This document shows, one piece after another, positions 1-6,256 of a stretch of DNA of 39,876 nt. A program made the translations under genes and the position numbers. The notes beneath the pieces were generated by a model. It was not told the origin of the DNA. It did no database searches and worked only from the letters and a program-made list of their open reading frames with translations. This DNA comes from Flavobacteriaceae bacterium (GTDB lineage Bacteria; Bacteroidota; Bacteroidia; Flavobacteriales; Flavobacteriaceae), in assembly GCA_002690805.1 (NCBI GenBank), contig NZFW01000007.1, positions 1-39,876 of the forward strand, in the 5' to 3' direction. Numbering within the stretch: position 1 is the stretch's first letter; each line of letters begins with the position of its first letter.

Positions 1-1
1 G

Positions 2-91
2 GGGGACAATTGGGAGGACAAAGTGACTGAAAATCATGAACTTTTCAACTTAGTAGATGATGAAATTGAAATTATTTACTCGTCTAAATAG
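2..91 (+). CDS. 3' end of an unidentified gene (partial) or repeat-borne ORF remnant
   Basis: Reading frame 2 is open from the window edge to a TAG at 89-91 and gives about 29 acidic residues ending in EIEIIYSSK; the other two plus frames close quickly. It could be the C-terminus of a protein whose body lies outside the window. The same 28 codons recur at 2206-2292, but there they are preceded by an in-frame TGA at 2194-2196, so that copy is an orphan tail. I do not recognise the protein. A non-coding reading is also possible, because nearly all of this frame lies inside a repeat. Confidence 0.35.
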   Translation, partial: GDNWEDKVTENHELFNLVDDEIEIIYSSK

Positions 92-104
92 TTTCCTTAA
101 ATTC
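4..104 (+). repeat. 101-bp direct repeat, left copy
   Basis: Positions 4-104 match 2205-2305 with two mismatches (T10 against A2211; T98 against C2299). The two copies flank exactly one gene, the lipoprotein at 117-2045. Identity stops abruptly at both ends: position 3 against 2204 and 105 against 2306 differ. Confidence 0.95.
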
Positions 105-116
105 AATCCGGTAATC

Positions 117-2045
117 TTAATCTAAATTTACCTTTATATCATATATTATAGGAAAAATAGTATTGGTATTTTCATCTGACATCTCATTTCTCAAATGCCA
201 ATAGTCAAAGGACATAAATGAACCATAAAAATGGAGACTACCATCCTTCATAAAGGGGTGAAAAACTTCTGGATGAGCATTTATTGCAATTAATTCTTTT
301 GTATTGTATGGTTGAAAAGTTCCTCCTCCATCATTAATTAAAATCATATTGTTTAGTTTAATTCCCTTTGAAATATCATTAGGATCGATATATACTCGGT
401 CACTATAAATTATTCCATTACTATCATCGGTCATTTCCCCAAAACCCAAAACACCATTTGTTGTTAAAACAATATCAATTAAACCATCATTATTCACATC
501 CATTAATTCAAACTCTCGATACTCCATATTATAATCAGTACCTCCTCTATATGTAGAATGAAGTTCATACTCTAAGTTGCCTTTTCCTATCCAGGTTTCA
601 ATAGCGTTTCCTGAAAGTGACTCCCAATTCCTTAGTATATCCAATATTCCATCATTATTTACATCAAATACTCTAATTTTTGTGGTATTTTCTACTAAAT
701 CATCACCTACTGAATCACTTCTCCATGCGATATCATATTTTCCATTTTCAGAATTAAACTTAAAAATATCTAATTTATTTCCACAAGTTTGTTTGAACAA
801 ATCATCTCTAAAATCCTCAACCTTACCATTGGATGAAAAAATAATTTCATCTATTCCATCCCCATTTAAGTCTTCGATTTGATATTCTAATGCATCTCCA
901 CAATAAAAAGGTGAATTTGGGGTAGGATCATTAAAGTTATCCGGGTGTAAATTATATACCTCTGAATTTAGACGAGTATGTGTTGCTCTTCTATATTGAT
1001 TCCCTCCTTCGTTTATAAAAAATGTTAAAGGTGAACCAAAAAAATCTAATCTGTTATCATTATTAATATCCCCTATGGATACTCCATGATAATTACCTAG
1101 ATCATTGTCTGTATCTAATTCATTCCAATTAATTGGACCAGATGTAATTTGACCATACCACATTTTGCCTTTCCAATTACTTTGAGGCCCAATTTCATTA
1201 CCATCTCCAATAACAATAAAATCCTCCGATTTATCATGATTTCTAATATTCCATGATTTAATTTCATTGTTGTATTGATAAAATTCCCAACCTTGGGCAC
1301 CTAATTTTAGAGTATAACCACGACCAGGTTGAACATCAGATGAAGAATTTGGAGAATTATTTACATCATTAAAACTCCCTGTACCTGGAATAAACATATA
1401 ATCCTCTCCACCTGAGTTGTAATGAAGAATTGCTGCTACACTACCATAATTGAAACTAGATTGAACTGACATATTATCTAGGGTGTGACAATCAATACTA
1501 AGTTGTGTTTCTCTAACTTCAAGGTTTGATATTTCAAAAGATGCACTTATACTAATAGATTCTGATACATCTATATCAATTGGATTATCTTCTCCAACAT
1601 AGTCTCCAGTCCAACCAATAAAAATCCATCCATTTGATGGAACTGCAGTTAAACGAACTACACTACCAGAATTATAATCTGTAGACCTACCTGAGGAAAC
1701 TAATGTCTCTGTTATTGATCCTTCTCCTTCAGTAGAAGTTGATAAAGTATAAGTCACTTTATCAAAGGAAGCGGTAATAGTTTGATTTGAGTTCATAGTA
1801 ACTGACAATGGATTGTCAGTAGATCCATTAGACCATCCTGAAAAAACATACTCTGGATTAGCAGTAGCAGTAATAGTAACAACTTTTCCAGACTCATAAG
1901 ATCCTCCAGTAGAGCTAACCGATCCCCCTTCTTCTGATTTAATAGTAAGTGTGTAATTTAGTGTTGGAGGAACTACTTCTTGAGGACTATCTGAAGTACA
2001 ACAGATAAAAGAAATAAAAGTAATAAGACAAAAAAGTTTTTTCAT
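117..2045 (-). CDS. Surface lipoprotein with InlB-type repeats and FG-GAP/VCBS repeats
   Basis: 642 aa. The N-terminus is a lipoprotein signal with a Cys-Cys lipobox (FISFICC, residues ~11-17), so the protein is probably anchored in the outer membrane. Residues ~30-95 and ~98-170 are two copies of a divergent InlB B-repeat-like domain (GGSVSSTGG...YVFSGWSNG and EGSITETL...WIFIGWTGD, each ending near ASF). The C-terminal ~350 residues carry FG-GAP/VCBS-type calcium loops: DINNDNRLD, DLNGDGIDE, DVNNDGILD, DVNNDGLID. Such repeats form beta-propellers used in adhesion or polysaccharide binding; no catalytic motif is visible. The gene stands alone, with no operon partner, between the two 101-bp repeats, which suggests it moves as cargo. 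A possible -7 element (TAATTTTG on the minus strand, 2136-2143) lies about 90 bp upstream. The actual ligand is unknown. Confidence 0.85.
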   Translation of the reverse strand: MKKLFCLITFISFICCTSDSPQEVVPPTLNYTLTIKSEEGGSVSSTGGSYESGKVVTITATANPEYVFSGWSNGSTDNPLSVTMNSNQTITASFDKVTYTLSTSTEGEGSITETLVSSGRSTDYNSGSVVRLTAVPSNGWIFIGWTGDYVGEDNPIDIDVSESISISASFEISNLEVRETQLSIDCHTLDNMSVQSSFNYGSVAAILHYNSGGEDYMFIPGTGSFNDVNNSPNSSSDVQPGRGYTLKLGAQGWEFYQYNNEIKSWNIRNHDKSEDFIVIGDGNEIGPQSNWKGKMWYGQITSGPINWNELDTDNDLGNYHGVSIGDINNDNRLDFFGSPLTFFINEGGNQYRRATHTRLNSEVYNLHPDNFNDPTPNSPFYCGDALEYQIEDLNGDGIDEIIFSSNGKVEDFRDDLFKQTCGNKLDIFKFNSENGKYDIAWRSDSVGDDLVENTTKIRVFDVNNDGILDILRNWESLSGNAIETWIGKGNLEYELHSTYRGGTDYNMEYREFELMDVNNDGLIDIVLTTNGVLGFGEMTDDSNGIIYSDRVYIDPNDISKGIKLNNMILINDGGGTFQPYNTKELIAINAHPEVFHPFMKDGSLHFYGSFMSFDYWHLRNEMSDENTNTIFPIIYDIKVNLD

Positions 2046-2172
2046 TTTATTGTAAATTTAATTATAATTTTTTCCATAAAAATGTTGCGGATAACAGGGT
2101 GTTTCTCACTCGTTTATTTTTACAATTCCAATATACAAAATTAGAACATGTTAAATATTTTTTTTACATATA

Positions 2173-2203
2173 ATACCATCGGTTCGGTATAACTGATGTA
2201 TCC
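2173..2203 (+). repeat. 31-bp direct repeat with hairpin core, copy 1
   Basis: Matches 2394-2424 with one mismatch (G against A in the GATRTATCC part). The first 18 bases contain the inverted arms ATACC/GGTAT around ATCGGTTC. It lies immediately before the right copy of the 101-bp repeat. Confidence 0.9.
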
Positions 2204-2204
2204 A

Positions 2205-2305
2205 GGACAAATGGGAGGACAAAGTGACTGAAAATCATGAACTTTTCAACTTAGTAGATGATGAAATTGAAATTATTTACTCGTCTAAATAGTTTCCTCA
2301 AATTC
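2205..2305 (+). repeat. 101-bp direct repeat, right copy
   Basis: Second copy of positions 4-104. The reading frame that is open in the left copy is cut by a TGA at 2194-2196, so any coding content is an orphan C-terminal tail ending at 2292. Confidence 0.95.
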
Positions 2306-2327
2306 GTAGTGTGAATAATAAATATTT

Positions 2328-2353
2328 AAAAGTGAACACATGTGTTCACTTTT
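2328..2353. terminator. Perfect 26-bp palindrome, possible bidirectional terminator
   Basis: AAAAGTGAACACA at 2328-2340 is followed directly by its exact reverse complement at 2341-2353. As RNA it would form an 11-bp stem with a CATG loop, an A-run before it and a T-run (2350-2354) after it, which is the shape of an intrinsic terminator on both strands. It could equally be a dimeric operator. Confidence 0.5.
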
Positions 2354-2393
2354 TCTATAAACCTCCAACGTTAACTAATTTAAACGCAGATTT

Positions 2394-2424
2394 ATACCAT
2401 CGGTTCGGTATAACTGATATATCC
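2394..2424 (+). repeat. 31-bp direct repeat with hairpin core, copy 2
   Basis: Second copy of 2173-2203, starting 221 bp downstream. Here the hairpin arms extend to 7 bp (TTATACC/GGTATAA). After the shared TATCC, this copy continues through about 30 bp of palindromes before reaching GGACAA, whereas copy 1 reaches GGACAA almost at once. This suggests a deletion in copy 1. Confidence 0.9.
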
Positions 2425-2441
2425 CCCTAAAGGGTACAAAT

Positions 2442-2462
2442 TTGTCCCCCCAAGGGGGACAA
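2442..2462 (+). other. G/C-rich 9-bp hairpin
   Basis: TTGTCCCCC, loop CAA, GGGGGACAA. This is by far the most G/C-rich stem in this AT-rich window. The window's first bases (GGGGGACAA) are identical to its right arm, so the left edge may follow another copy of this hairpin. Confidence 0.8.
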
Positions 2463-2553
2463 GAGATAAAATGAACATTATACAAGTAGTTGGTTTTGAG
2501 TTGATTAACGAAAGAAATTACATTGGTTTGGGTTCCGTCCAGACCGCAAAATC

Positions 2554-2577
2554 ATCCTCCAATTTGGAGGATTTTTT
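2554..2577 (+). terminator. Intrinsic terminator
   Basis: ATCCTCCA at 2554-2561, loop ATT, TGGAGGAT at 2565-2572, then a run of T. Stem, loop and T-tract have the textbook arrangement for the plus strand, although no protein gene runs into it. This supports a short non-coding transcript upstream. Confidence 0.75.
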
Positions 2578-2734
2578 GTTTTTAAGACACTGTCAATCAA
2601 TACTTTAATTTTTTTTCATATTAAATTAAAGTTTGTTATCGAGAATTCTATAATAAATGCTATAAAAAACAATTAAAAGGGTAAGTAAAAAAGATTTCCA
2701 GTTTATTTGTCATCATATTAAATTTAATTAATAA

Positions 2735-2935
2735 TTATTCCTCAAAATAAAATAGATTTTCAATTCTGATATTGAATTGTTTTGAAATTTTCATAGCTAG
2801 CTCAAGTGTAGGTTTATATCTGTATCGCTCAATTGAAATAATTGTTTGTCTACTCACTCCAACATTACTGGCTAATTCTTCTTGAGTTAAACTCTTTTTT
2901 TGCCTGACTTCTTTCAAGTTATTTTTTAAAATCAT
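2735..2935 (-). CDS. Small XRE-family transcriptional regulator
   Basis: 66 aa, almost entirely a Cro/C1-type helix-turn-helix: LTQEELASNVGVSRQTIISIERYRYKPTLELAMKISKQF forms the HTH helices plus the following helices (given here in words: the SRQTIISIE recognition helix and the KPTLELA segment are typical). It resembles the short YozG-like regulators often encoded next to a small membrane protein, as here. It starts 1 bp after the stop of the membrane-protein gene (2937-3416), so the two are co-transcribed. The likely target is the operon's own promoter, where two 17-bp repeats lie (3848-3897); this is inference. Confidence 0.9.
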   Translation of the reverse strand: MILKNNLKEVRQKKSLTQEELASNVGVSRQTIISIERYRYKPTLELAMKISKQFNIRIENLFYFEE

Positions 2936-2936
2936 T

Positions 2937-3416
2937 TTAAACGGTTCTATATAAGTAAAACTGATACAATGACTTTATAATGGATATTAATGCTAGTAGT
3001 ACAAGAATAGAAAAAACAATTCCACCATCTGTTAATTGAAAGCTATTATATAATTCCTGGTTTCCTGTTAGGTTTAATAATTCTTTATTTTGAAGTTTAG
3101 AACATATATATCCAATAATAATGAATAAAGAGAATTCATAGAGTAAATATCCTAATTTATACGATTTTGAATTTATCATATCATCTCTTTCATCTAGATT
3201 TTCTTTTTTTTTAAAAGCAACCTCTAATATAGAATAGGTAATAGAAAAATAGATTACAGTACATATTATAATTTGAAATATTTTTTGAATTAGACCATCC
3301 ATTAAAATCAGAGTTTTTTCTTGATTTTCATAAAAATATGGAAGGAATATTAATGCAAATACAATTGAATATATAATCTCAATTAAAATTGATATTTCTT
3401 TTTTTGATAGTGACAT
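2937..3416 (-). CDS. Small four-helix membrane protein, DUF2178-like
   Basis: 159 aa with about four hydrophobic segments (residues ~10-28, 37-62, 88-110, 130-150). A charged cytoplasmic stretch (KKKENLDERDDMINSKSYK) precedes helix 3; a DERD-type motif followed by a small helix is typical of the DUF2178/DUF3796-like proteins encoded beside YozG-type XRE regulators. The biochemical role is unknown; in other bacteria such pairs are thought of as membrane sensor or anti-regulator plus regulator. The gene lies between the ExbB-like gene (4 bp gap) and the XRE gene (1 bp gap). The family assignment rests on layout and motif only. Confidence 0.7.
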   Translation of the reverse strand: MSLSKKEISILIEIIYSIVFALIFLPYFYENQEKTLILMDGLIQKIFQIIICTVIYFSITYSILEVAFKKKENLDERDDMINSKSYKLGYLLYEFSLFIIIGYICSKLQNKELLNLTGNQELYNSFQLTDGGIVFSILVLLALISIIKSLYQFYLYRTV

Positions 3417-3420
3417 AATT

Positions 3421-3834
3421 TTATTTATGAATAATTCTAAGTATTAGTATTGAAAGTCTAGATACTGAAAAAGTAAAAAGTCCAAATAGCGGGGATAATA
3501 ATGCTACTTTTAAACCTCCTGCTAAAATAGAAGGGTCAGGTGCTCCACTAGCTTCGATCGCGTCAAAAGCACTTATTAACCCTAAAAACGCCCCCATGAC
3601 CCCCAAAGCCAATCCAAGTGTTCCTCCATCACTTATATGTTTTATCATTTTTTTAGAAATTTCAATATTTGTTTTGATGTTTAAAATTGATTTTACTGTA
3701 AAATAAATTGAGGTTAATAAACAGAAAAGTACTAAAGACATAAATAATGCTCCCCCTTCAATAAATCTATTTATCAATGTTGTTCCAATTAATCCTGTAA
3801 TTATTGCCATAATTCTTAATATTTTAAGTTTCAT
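3421..3834 (-). CDS. Stand-alone MotA/TolQ/ExbB-like membrane protein
   Basis: 137 aa from the ATG at 3834. The C-terminal half has the glycine-rich helices of the MotA/TolQ/ExbB proton-channel family (GTLGLALGVMGAFLGLISAF and ILAGGLKVALLSPLFGLFTF). The frame stays open to an ATG at 3918, but that extension would contain the putative promoter and both 17-bp repeats, so I chose the internal start. The protein is short for the family, and no ExbD, TolR, MotB or TonB partner is nearby, so proton-driven energy transduction is not assured. First gene of the three-gene operon with the small membrane protein and the XRE regulator. Confidence 0.75.
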   Translation of the reverse strand: MKLKILRIMAIITGLIGTTLINRFIEGGALFMSLVLFCLLTSIYFTVKSILNIKTNIEISKKMIKHISDGGTLGLALGVMGAFLGLISAFDAIEASGAPDPSILAGGLKVALLSPLFGLFTFSVSRLSILILRIIHK

Positions 3835-3847
3835 ATTATTTATGTAC

Positions 3848-3897
3848 GTTAAGTTAACTTTACAAATATAAATAAAAAATGTTAAGTAAACTGTACA
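3848..3897 (-). promoter_or_regulatory. Promoter with two 17-bp operator-like direct repeats
   Basis: GTTAAGTTAACTTTACA (3848-3864) and GTTAAGTAAACTGTACA (3881-3897) match at 15 of 17 positions and start 33 bp apart, about three helical turns. Between and overlapping them on the minus strand is TATATTTG (3870-3863), a match to the Bacteroidota -7 consensus TAnnTTTG, with TTTA (3890-3887) in roughly the -33 position. Transcription would begin about 20 bp before the ATG at 3834. The repeats are well placed for repression by the XRE protein of the same operon. Confidence 0.55.
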
Positions 3898-3986
3898 TTT
3901 TAGAAAATTACTTTTCAACTATATGAAAATCTTTTTCTTGGAAGAAAATATTTTTAAAATCAATTAATGTTGAATCATCATATTGA

Positions 3987-4018
3987 AAAAAGATAAATGT
4001 CTTATAATTTATCTTTTT
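3987..4018 (-). terminator. AT-rich hairpin downstream of the GH20 gene
   Basis: AAAAAGATAAA (3987-3997) and TTTATCTTTTT (4008-4018) are exact complements around a 10-nt loop. On the minus strand the hairpin is followed by a T-run. It lies about 80 bp past the stop of the 4097-6145 gene. The stem is A/U-rich, so termination may be weak. Confidence 0.4.
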
Positions 4019-4096
4019 GATTTAAATTTTCAATAGCTATGAACATAACACTATTAATTTTGTTTCAATAAAAATTAGATTTTTTAGCCACTAACT

Positions 4097-6145
4097 TTAC
4101 ATCTTTTTAAATTTTTTTTCTATTTTTTCTAAAAGATAAATTTCTGAAAAAAACTGCCAATCAAAATTTTTACTTTGGTTAGCAGGATGGTTATGATGAT
4201 CCTGGTCTAAAATATAGCTATTTGGTTTTTCTAAAATTCTAGTTTTGGAATATACCTCTTCAAATTTTTTTCTTAAAGTATTAAATTTATTTTGAAAATT
4301 TAAAATTTCATTTAATTCTGTTTCTTCAGAAAGATCTAGTTTCTCTAATTCTACTATAATATTTGAAGAAAATTTTACCAATTCATTTACTTGTTTGTAG
4401 ACTTCTAATGTATATTTATTTTTGGGACTCTTTGCAATTATCTTATTGATAGTTTCTTCTATTTCTTTACTAATTACAAGCGAAGCTTTTGCATTTTTGA
4501 TTTTATTCAAATATTTTTCAGACCACATTCCCTTATTCTCTAGATCAGGTAGATCAATAATAAATGTTTCTAAGGGATTTTCTTCTTTAGATATTTCTGC
4601 TCTTCTTGCTTTTTCATTTAATAACATGTTAAGCCATAAACTAACAGGTTTTTCAAGTTTATCTATAAATGCAAATTCATTATTTGAAAATTCTGAGCCA
4701 TATGTCCTGTGTCTATAAACCTCTTTGAAATCGTCAATAGATTTTTTATTTCCAGACCAAGTATATTCAGCAAATGCAGAAATCCCTCTTTTATATAATT
4801 CAAAATGAGGAGAATCATCATCCCAAAGAGTTAAAAGTAAACCTTCTAGGTTTCTCTCTATAGAACTTAAAGCAAATGCATTAATTTGAGGAATATTACT
4901 CTGGTTTTGAGGCATTAGTGTCCATCTAGTTTGTCCTGCTGTTGCACCCATTACTTTTAAGTTATTATTTGTATACCAATCCATGGCCTTCTGGTTCCCA
5001 TATGTGTCTGATTTTTGATAGTTCCATCTCATGTAAATTGCATTTTTAGGAAACATTTCTATAAAACGCAGCAAGCTTAATTCGTTCTTTTCCCATATTT
5101 CATCAACTTTTTCTTTACTTATTTCACTGTCGAACATAGAGCTGTAAACACCTGCATGTTTTAATGGCATGTCATCCCAAAAAATTGGAATTCTATTATG
5201 TTTTTCTGCAAATTGACAAACTTTATTTAACCAAATTAAATTTAGTTCTAATTCACTTTTCCCTTCTCTTTTTAATAAATGAACTTCATCGCCACCAATA
5301 TGTAAATATTTTCCAAAGGGGGTGGCTTTAATTGCATCCAAATAAAGATCAAATTGTAGATCGTAGGTTTCAGGATTCAATGGATTAAATGCCCAATCAC
5401 TATTGGAAACGTCTCTTAAGTGCTTGTTTTTTTTATGTTTTAGAATAAATGAAGCATGCCCTAGGCCTTGTACAAGCGGATTGATCTTAATATTCCTTGA
5501 ATTCGCATATTCACTTAATTCAAGCCACCATTCAATAGGCAGAGCATCAGGTGAAGCAACTTCAGGTCTTAATTCATACTTTAATTTATCCTCAAATTCA
5601 ACAATAATTCCATTAATTTTTTGTTTAGCTAAATCATCTATTAAAGAGAAATAATAGGATTTTTTTTCTAAATGATGCTTTATATCTATGTGAATAGGTC
5701 TAAATTCAAGTAAAGGATAGTCTATAATATTAACTATTGGGAGATTTATATTCTGATCTTTACTGTCTTCAATTAATTGATCTAAAGTTATAAATGCATA
5801 AAATAATCCAGCTTGATCTTTTGCCTCAATTGATATTTTATTTTTTAAAATATTTAATTTATATCCTTCTTGATTTAAATCTAAGTTAGAATTAATATGG
5901 TAATCAATTGAAGATTTACTTTGAGTATTATTTTTAATATGATTTGTAAAATCAAATCGGATTGGTAGCTCATTATCATTAACAGAATATGCAAATTTTA
6001 TATTCTCAAAATTTAAGGTTGAAAGATCATTACTAAACTCTAGTTTTTGAACTGATGGTAATAATTTAAATTTTTCTAAATCTTCAATTTTATTTGAACA
6101 TTTAATTAAAATAAAAGCTAACAGAAGGATAAAAATTTGTCTCAT
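4097..6145 (-). CDS. GH20-type beta-N-acetylhexosaminidase lipoprotein
   Basis: 682 aa. An N-terminal lipoprotein signal (Cys16) puts it in the periplasm or at the outer membrane. Residues ~30-140 look like the GH20b small domain that precedes the catalytic barrel; the TIM barrel begins near RPIHIDIKHHLEKK (149-162). The catalytic Asp-Glu pair sits in HIGGDEVH (D286, E287), which is the family hallmark: Asp positions the substrate acetamido group and Glu is the acid/base. QGLGH (~226-230) is another usual barrel motif. A ~200-residue helical tail follows the barrel. The expected activity is release of terminal GlcNAc or GalNAc from chitin oligomers, glycans or wall fragments. It is monocistronic and divergent from the lactonase gene at 6257. 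It fits functionally with the NagB fusion (33110) and the GH109 protein (28038). Confidence 0.88.
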   Translation of the reverse strand: MRQIFILLLAFILIKCSNKIEDLEKFKLLPSVQKLEFSNDLSTLNFENIKFAYSVNDNELPIRFDFTNHIKNNTQSKSSIDYHINSNLDLNQEGYKLNILKNKISIEAKDQAGLFYAFITLDQLIEDSKDQNINLPIVNIIDYPLLEFRPIHIDIKHHLEKKSYYFSLIDDLAKQKINGIIVEFEDKLKYELRPEVASPDALPIEWWLELSEYANSRNIKINPLVQGLGHASFILKHKKNKHLRDVSNSDWAFNPLNPETYDLQFDLYLDAIKATPFGKYLHIGGDEVHLLKREGKSELELNLIWLNKVCQFAEKHNRIPIFWDDMPLKHAGVYSSMFDSEISKEKVDEIWEKNELSLLRFIEMFPKNAIYMRWNYQKSDTYGNQKAMDWYTNNNLKVMGATAGQTRWTLMPQNQSNIPQINAFALSSIERNLEGLLLTLWDDDSPHFELYKRGISAFAEYTWSGNKKSIDDFKEVYRHRTYGSEFSNNEFAFIDKLEKPVSLWLNMLLNEKARRAEISKEENPLETFIIDLPDLENKGMWSEKYLNKIKNAKASLVISKEIEETINKIIAKSPKNKYTLEVYKQVNELVKFSSNIIVELEKLDLSEETELNEILNFQNKFNTLRKKFEEVYSKTRILEKPNSYILDQDHHNHPANQSKNFDWQFFSEIYLLEKIEKKFKKM

Positions 6146-6226
6146 TAATTTAATTTATAAAAAAAGTCTAAATAATCAACCATTTATTTTGATAATTAAA
6201 AGCGGAAAACCGAAATAAATTTGATT

Positions 6227-6234
6227 TATATTTG
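6227..6234 (+). promoter_or_regulatory. Possible -7 element for the lactonase operon
   Basis: TATATTTG matches TAnnTTTG and ends 22 bp before the ATG at 6257. No clear TTTG -33 box is found at the usual distance, so this is tentative. Confidence 0.3.
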
Positions 6235-6256
6235 AATTAATAATAAAATCAACCAT

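Larger units (their letters stand above)
2362..2577 (+). ncRNA. Candidate structured RNA (unassigned family)
   Basis: Several nested inverted repeats line up on the plus strand and end in an intrinsic terminator. Bases 2369-2384 can pair with 2495-2510 over 16 positions; 15 pair if G-U is allowed, and three of those are G-U wobbles. Inside are a 7-bp hairpin (TTATACC/GGTATAA, 2392-2412), CCCTAAAGGG (2424-2434 area), ACAAATTTGT and a 9-bp G/C hairpin (2442-2462). Outside are a GGTTTGG/CCAGACC hairpin (2525-2545) and the terminator. CCTCCAA at 2362-2368 equals the left arm of the terminator and could compete for its right arm. No RNase P, tmRNA, SRP or tRNA signature was seen. The alternative is folded recombination-site DNA. 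Confidence 0.3.
2046..2734. other. 689-bp intergenic region rich in repeats and palindromes
   Basis: There is no convincing gene here. In order it holds: leader DNA of the lipoprotein gene (2046-2170), a 31-bp repeat copy (2173-2203), the right copy of the 101-bp repeat (2205-2305), a perfect 26-bp palindrome (2328-2353), the second 31-bp repeat copy (2394-2424), a G/C-rich hairpin (2442-2462), another hairpin (2525-2545) and an intrinsic terminator (2554-2577). The final ~150 bp before the XRE gene end are plain AT-rich sequence in which I see nothing. Confidence 0.8.

Noticed and set aside
577-882. 101-codon plus-strand ORF opposite the FG-GAP lipoprotein
   Set aside because: It is antisense to clear calcium-loop repeats, shows no protein-like motif and has no separate support.
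2362-2510. Integron attC-like site
   Set aside because: CCAAC and GTTGG boxes occur, but their order relative to the main inverted repeat is wrong for R''-L''-L'-R', the GTTRRRY consensus is not met, and no integron integrase is present.
2521-2550. tRNA 3' end or tRNA-derived attachment site
   Set aside because: The GGTTCCGTCC stretch recalls a T-arm, but the TTCRANY loop and a matching acceptor strand are missing.
2471-2608. 45-codon plus-strand ORF beginning MNIIQVVGFEL
   Set aside because: It runs straight through a hairpin and the intrinsic terminator (2554-2577), so it is unlikely to be translated as a whole; the structured-RNA reading fits better.
3835-3918. 28-residue N-terminal extension of the ExbB-like protein
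   Set aside because: The segment contains the putative promoter and both 17-bp repeats, and the ATG at 3834 gives a normal membrane-protein start.
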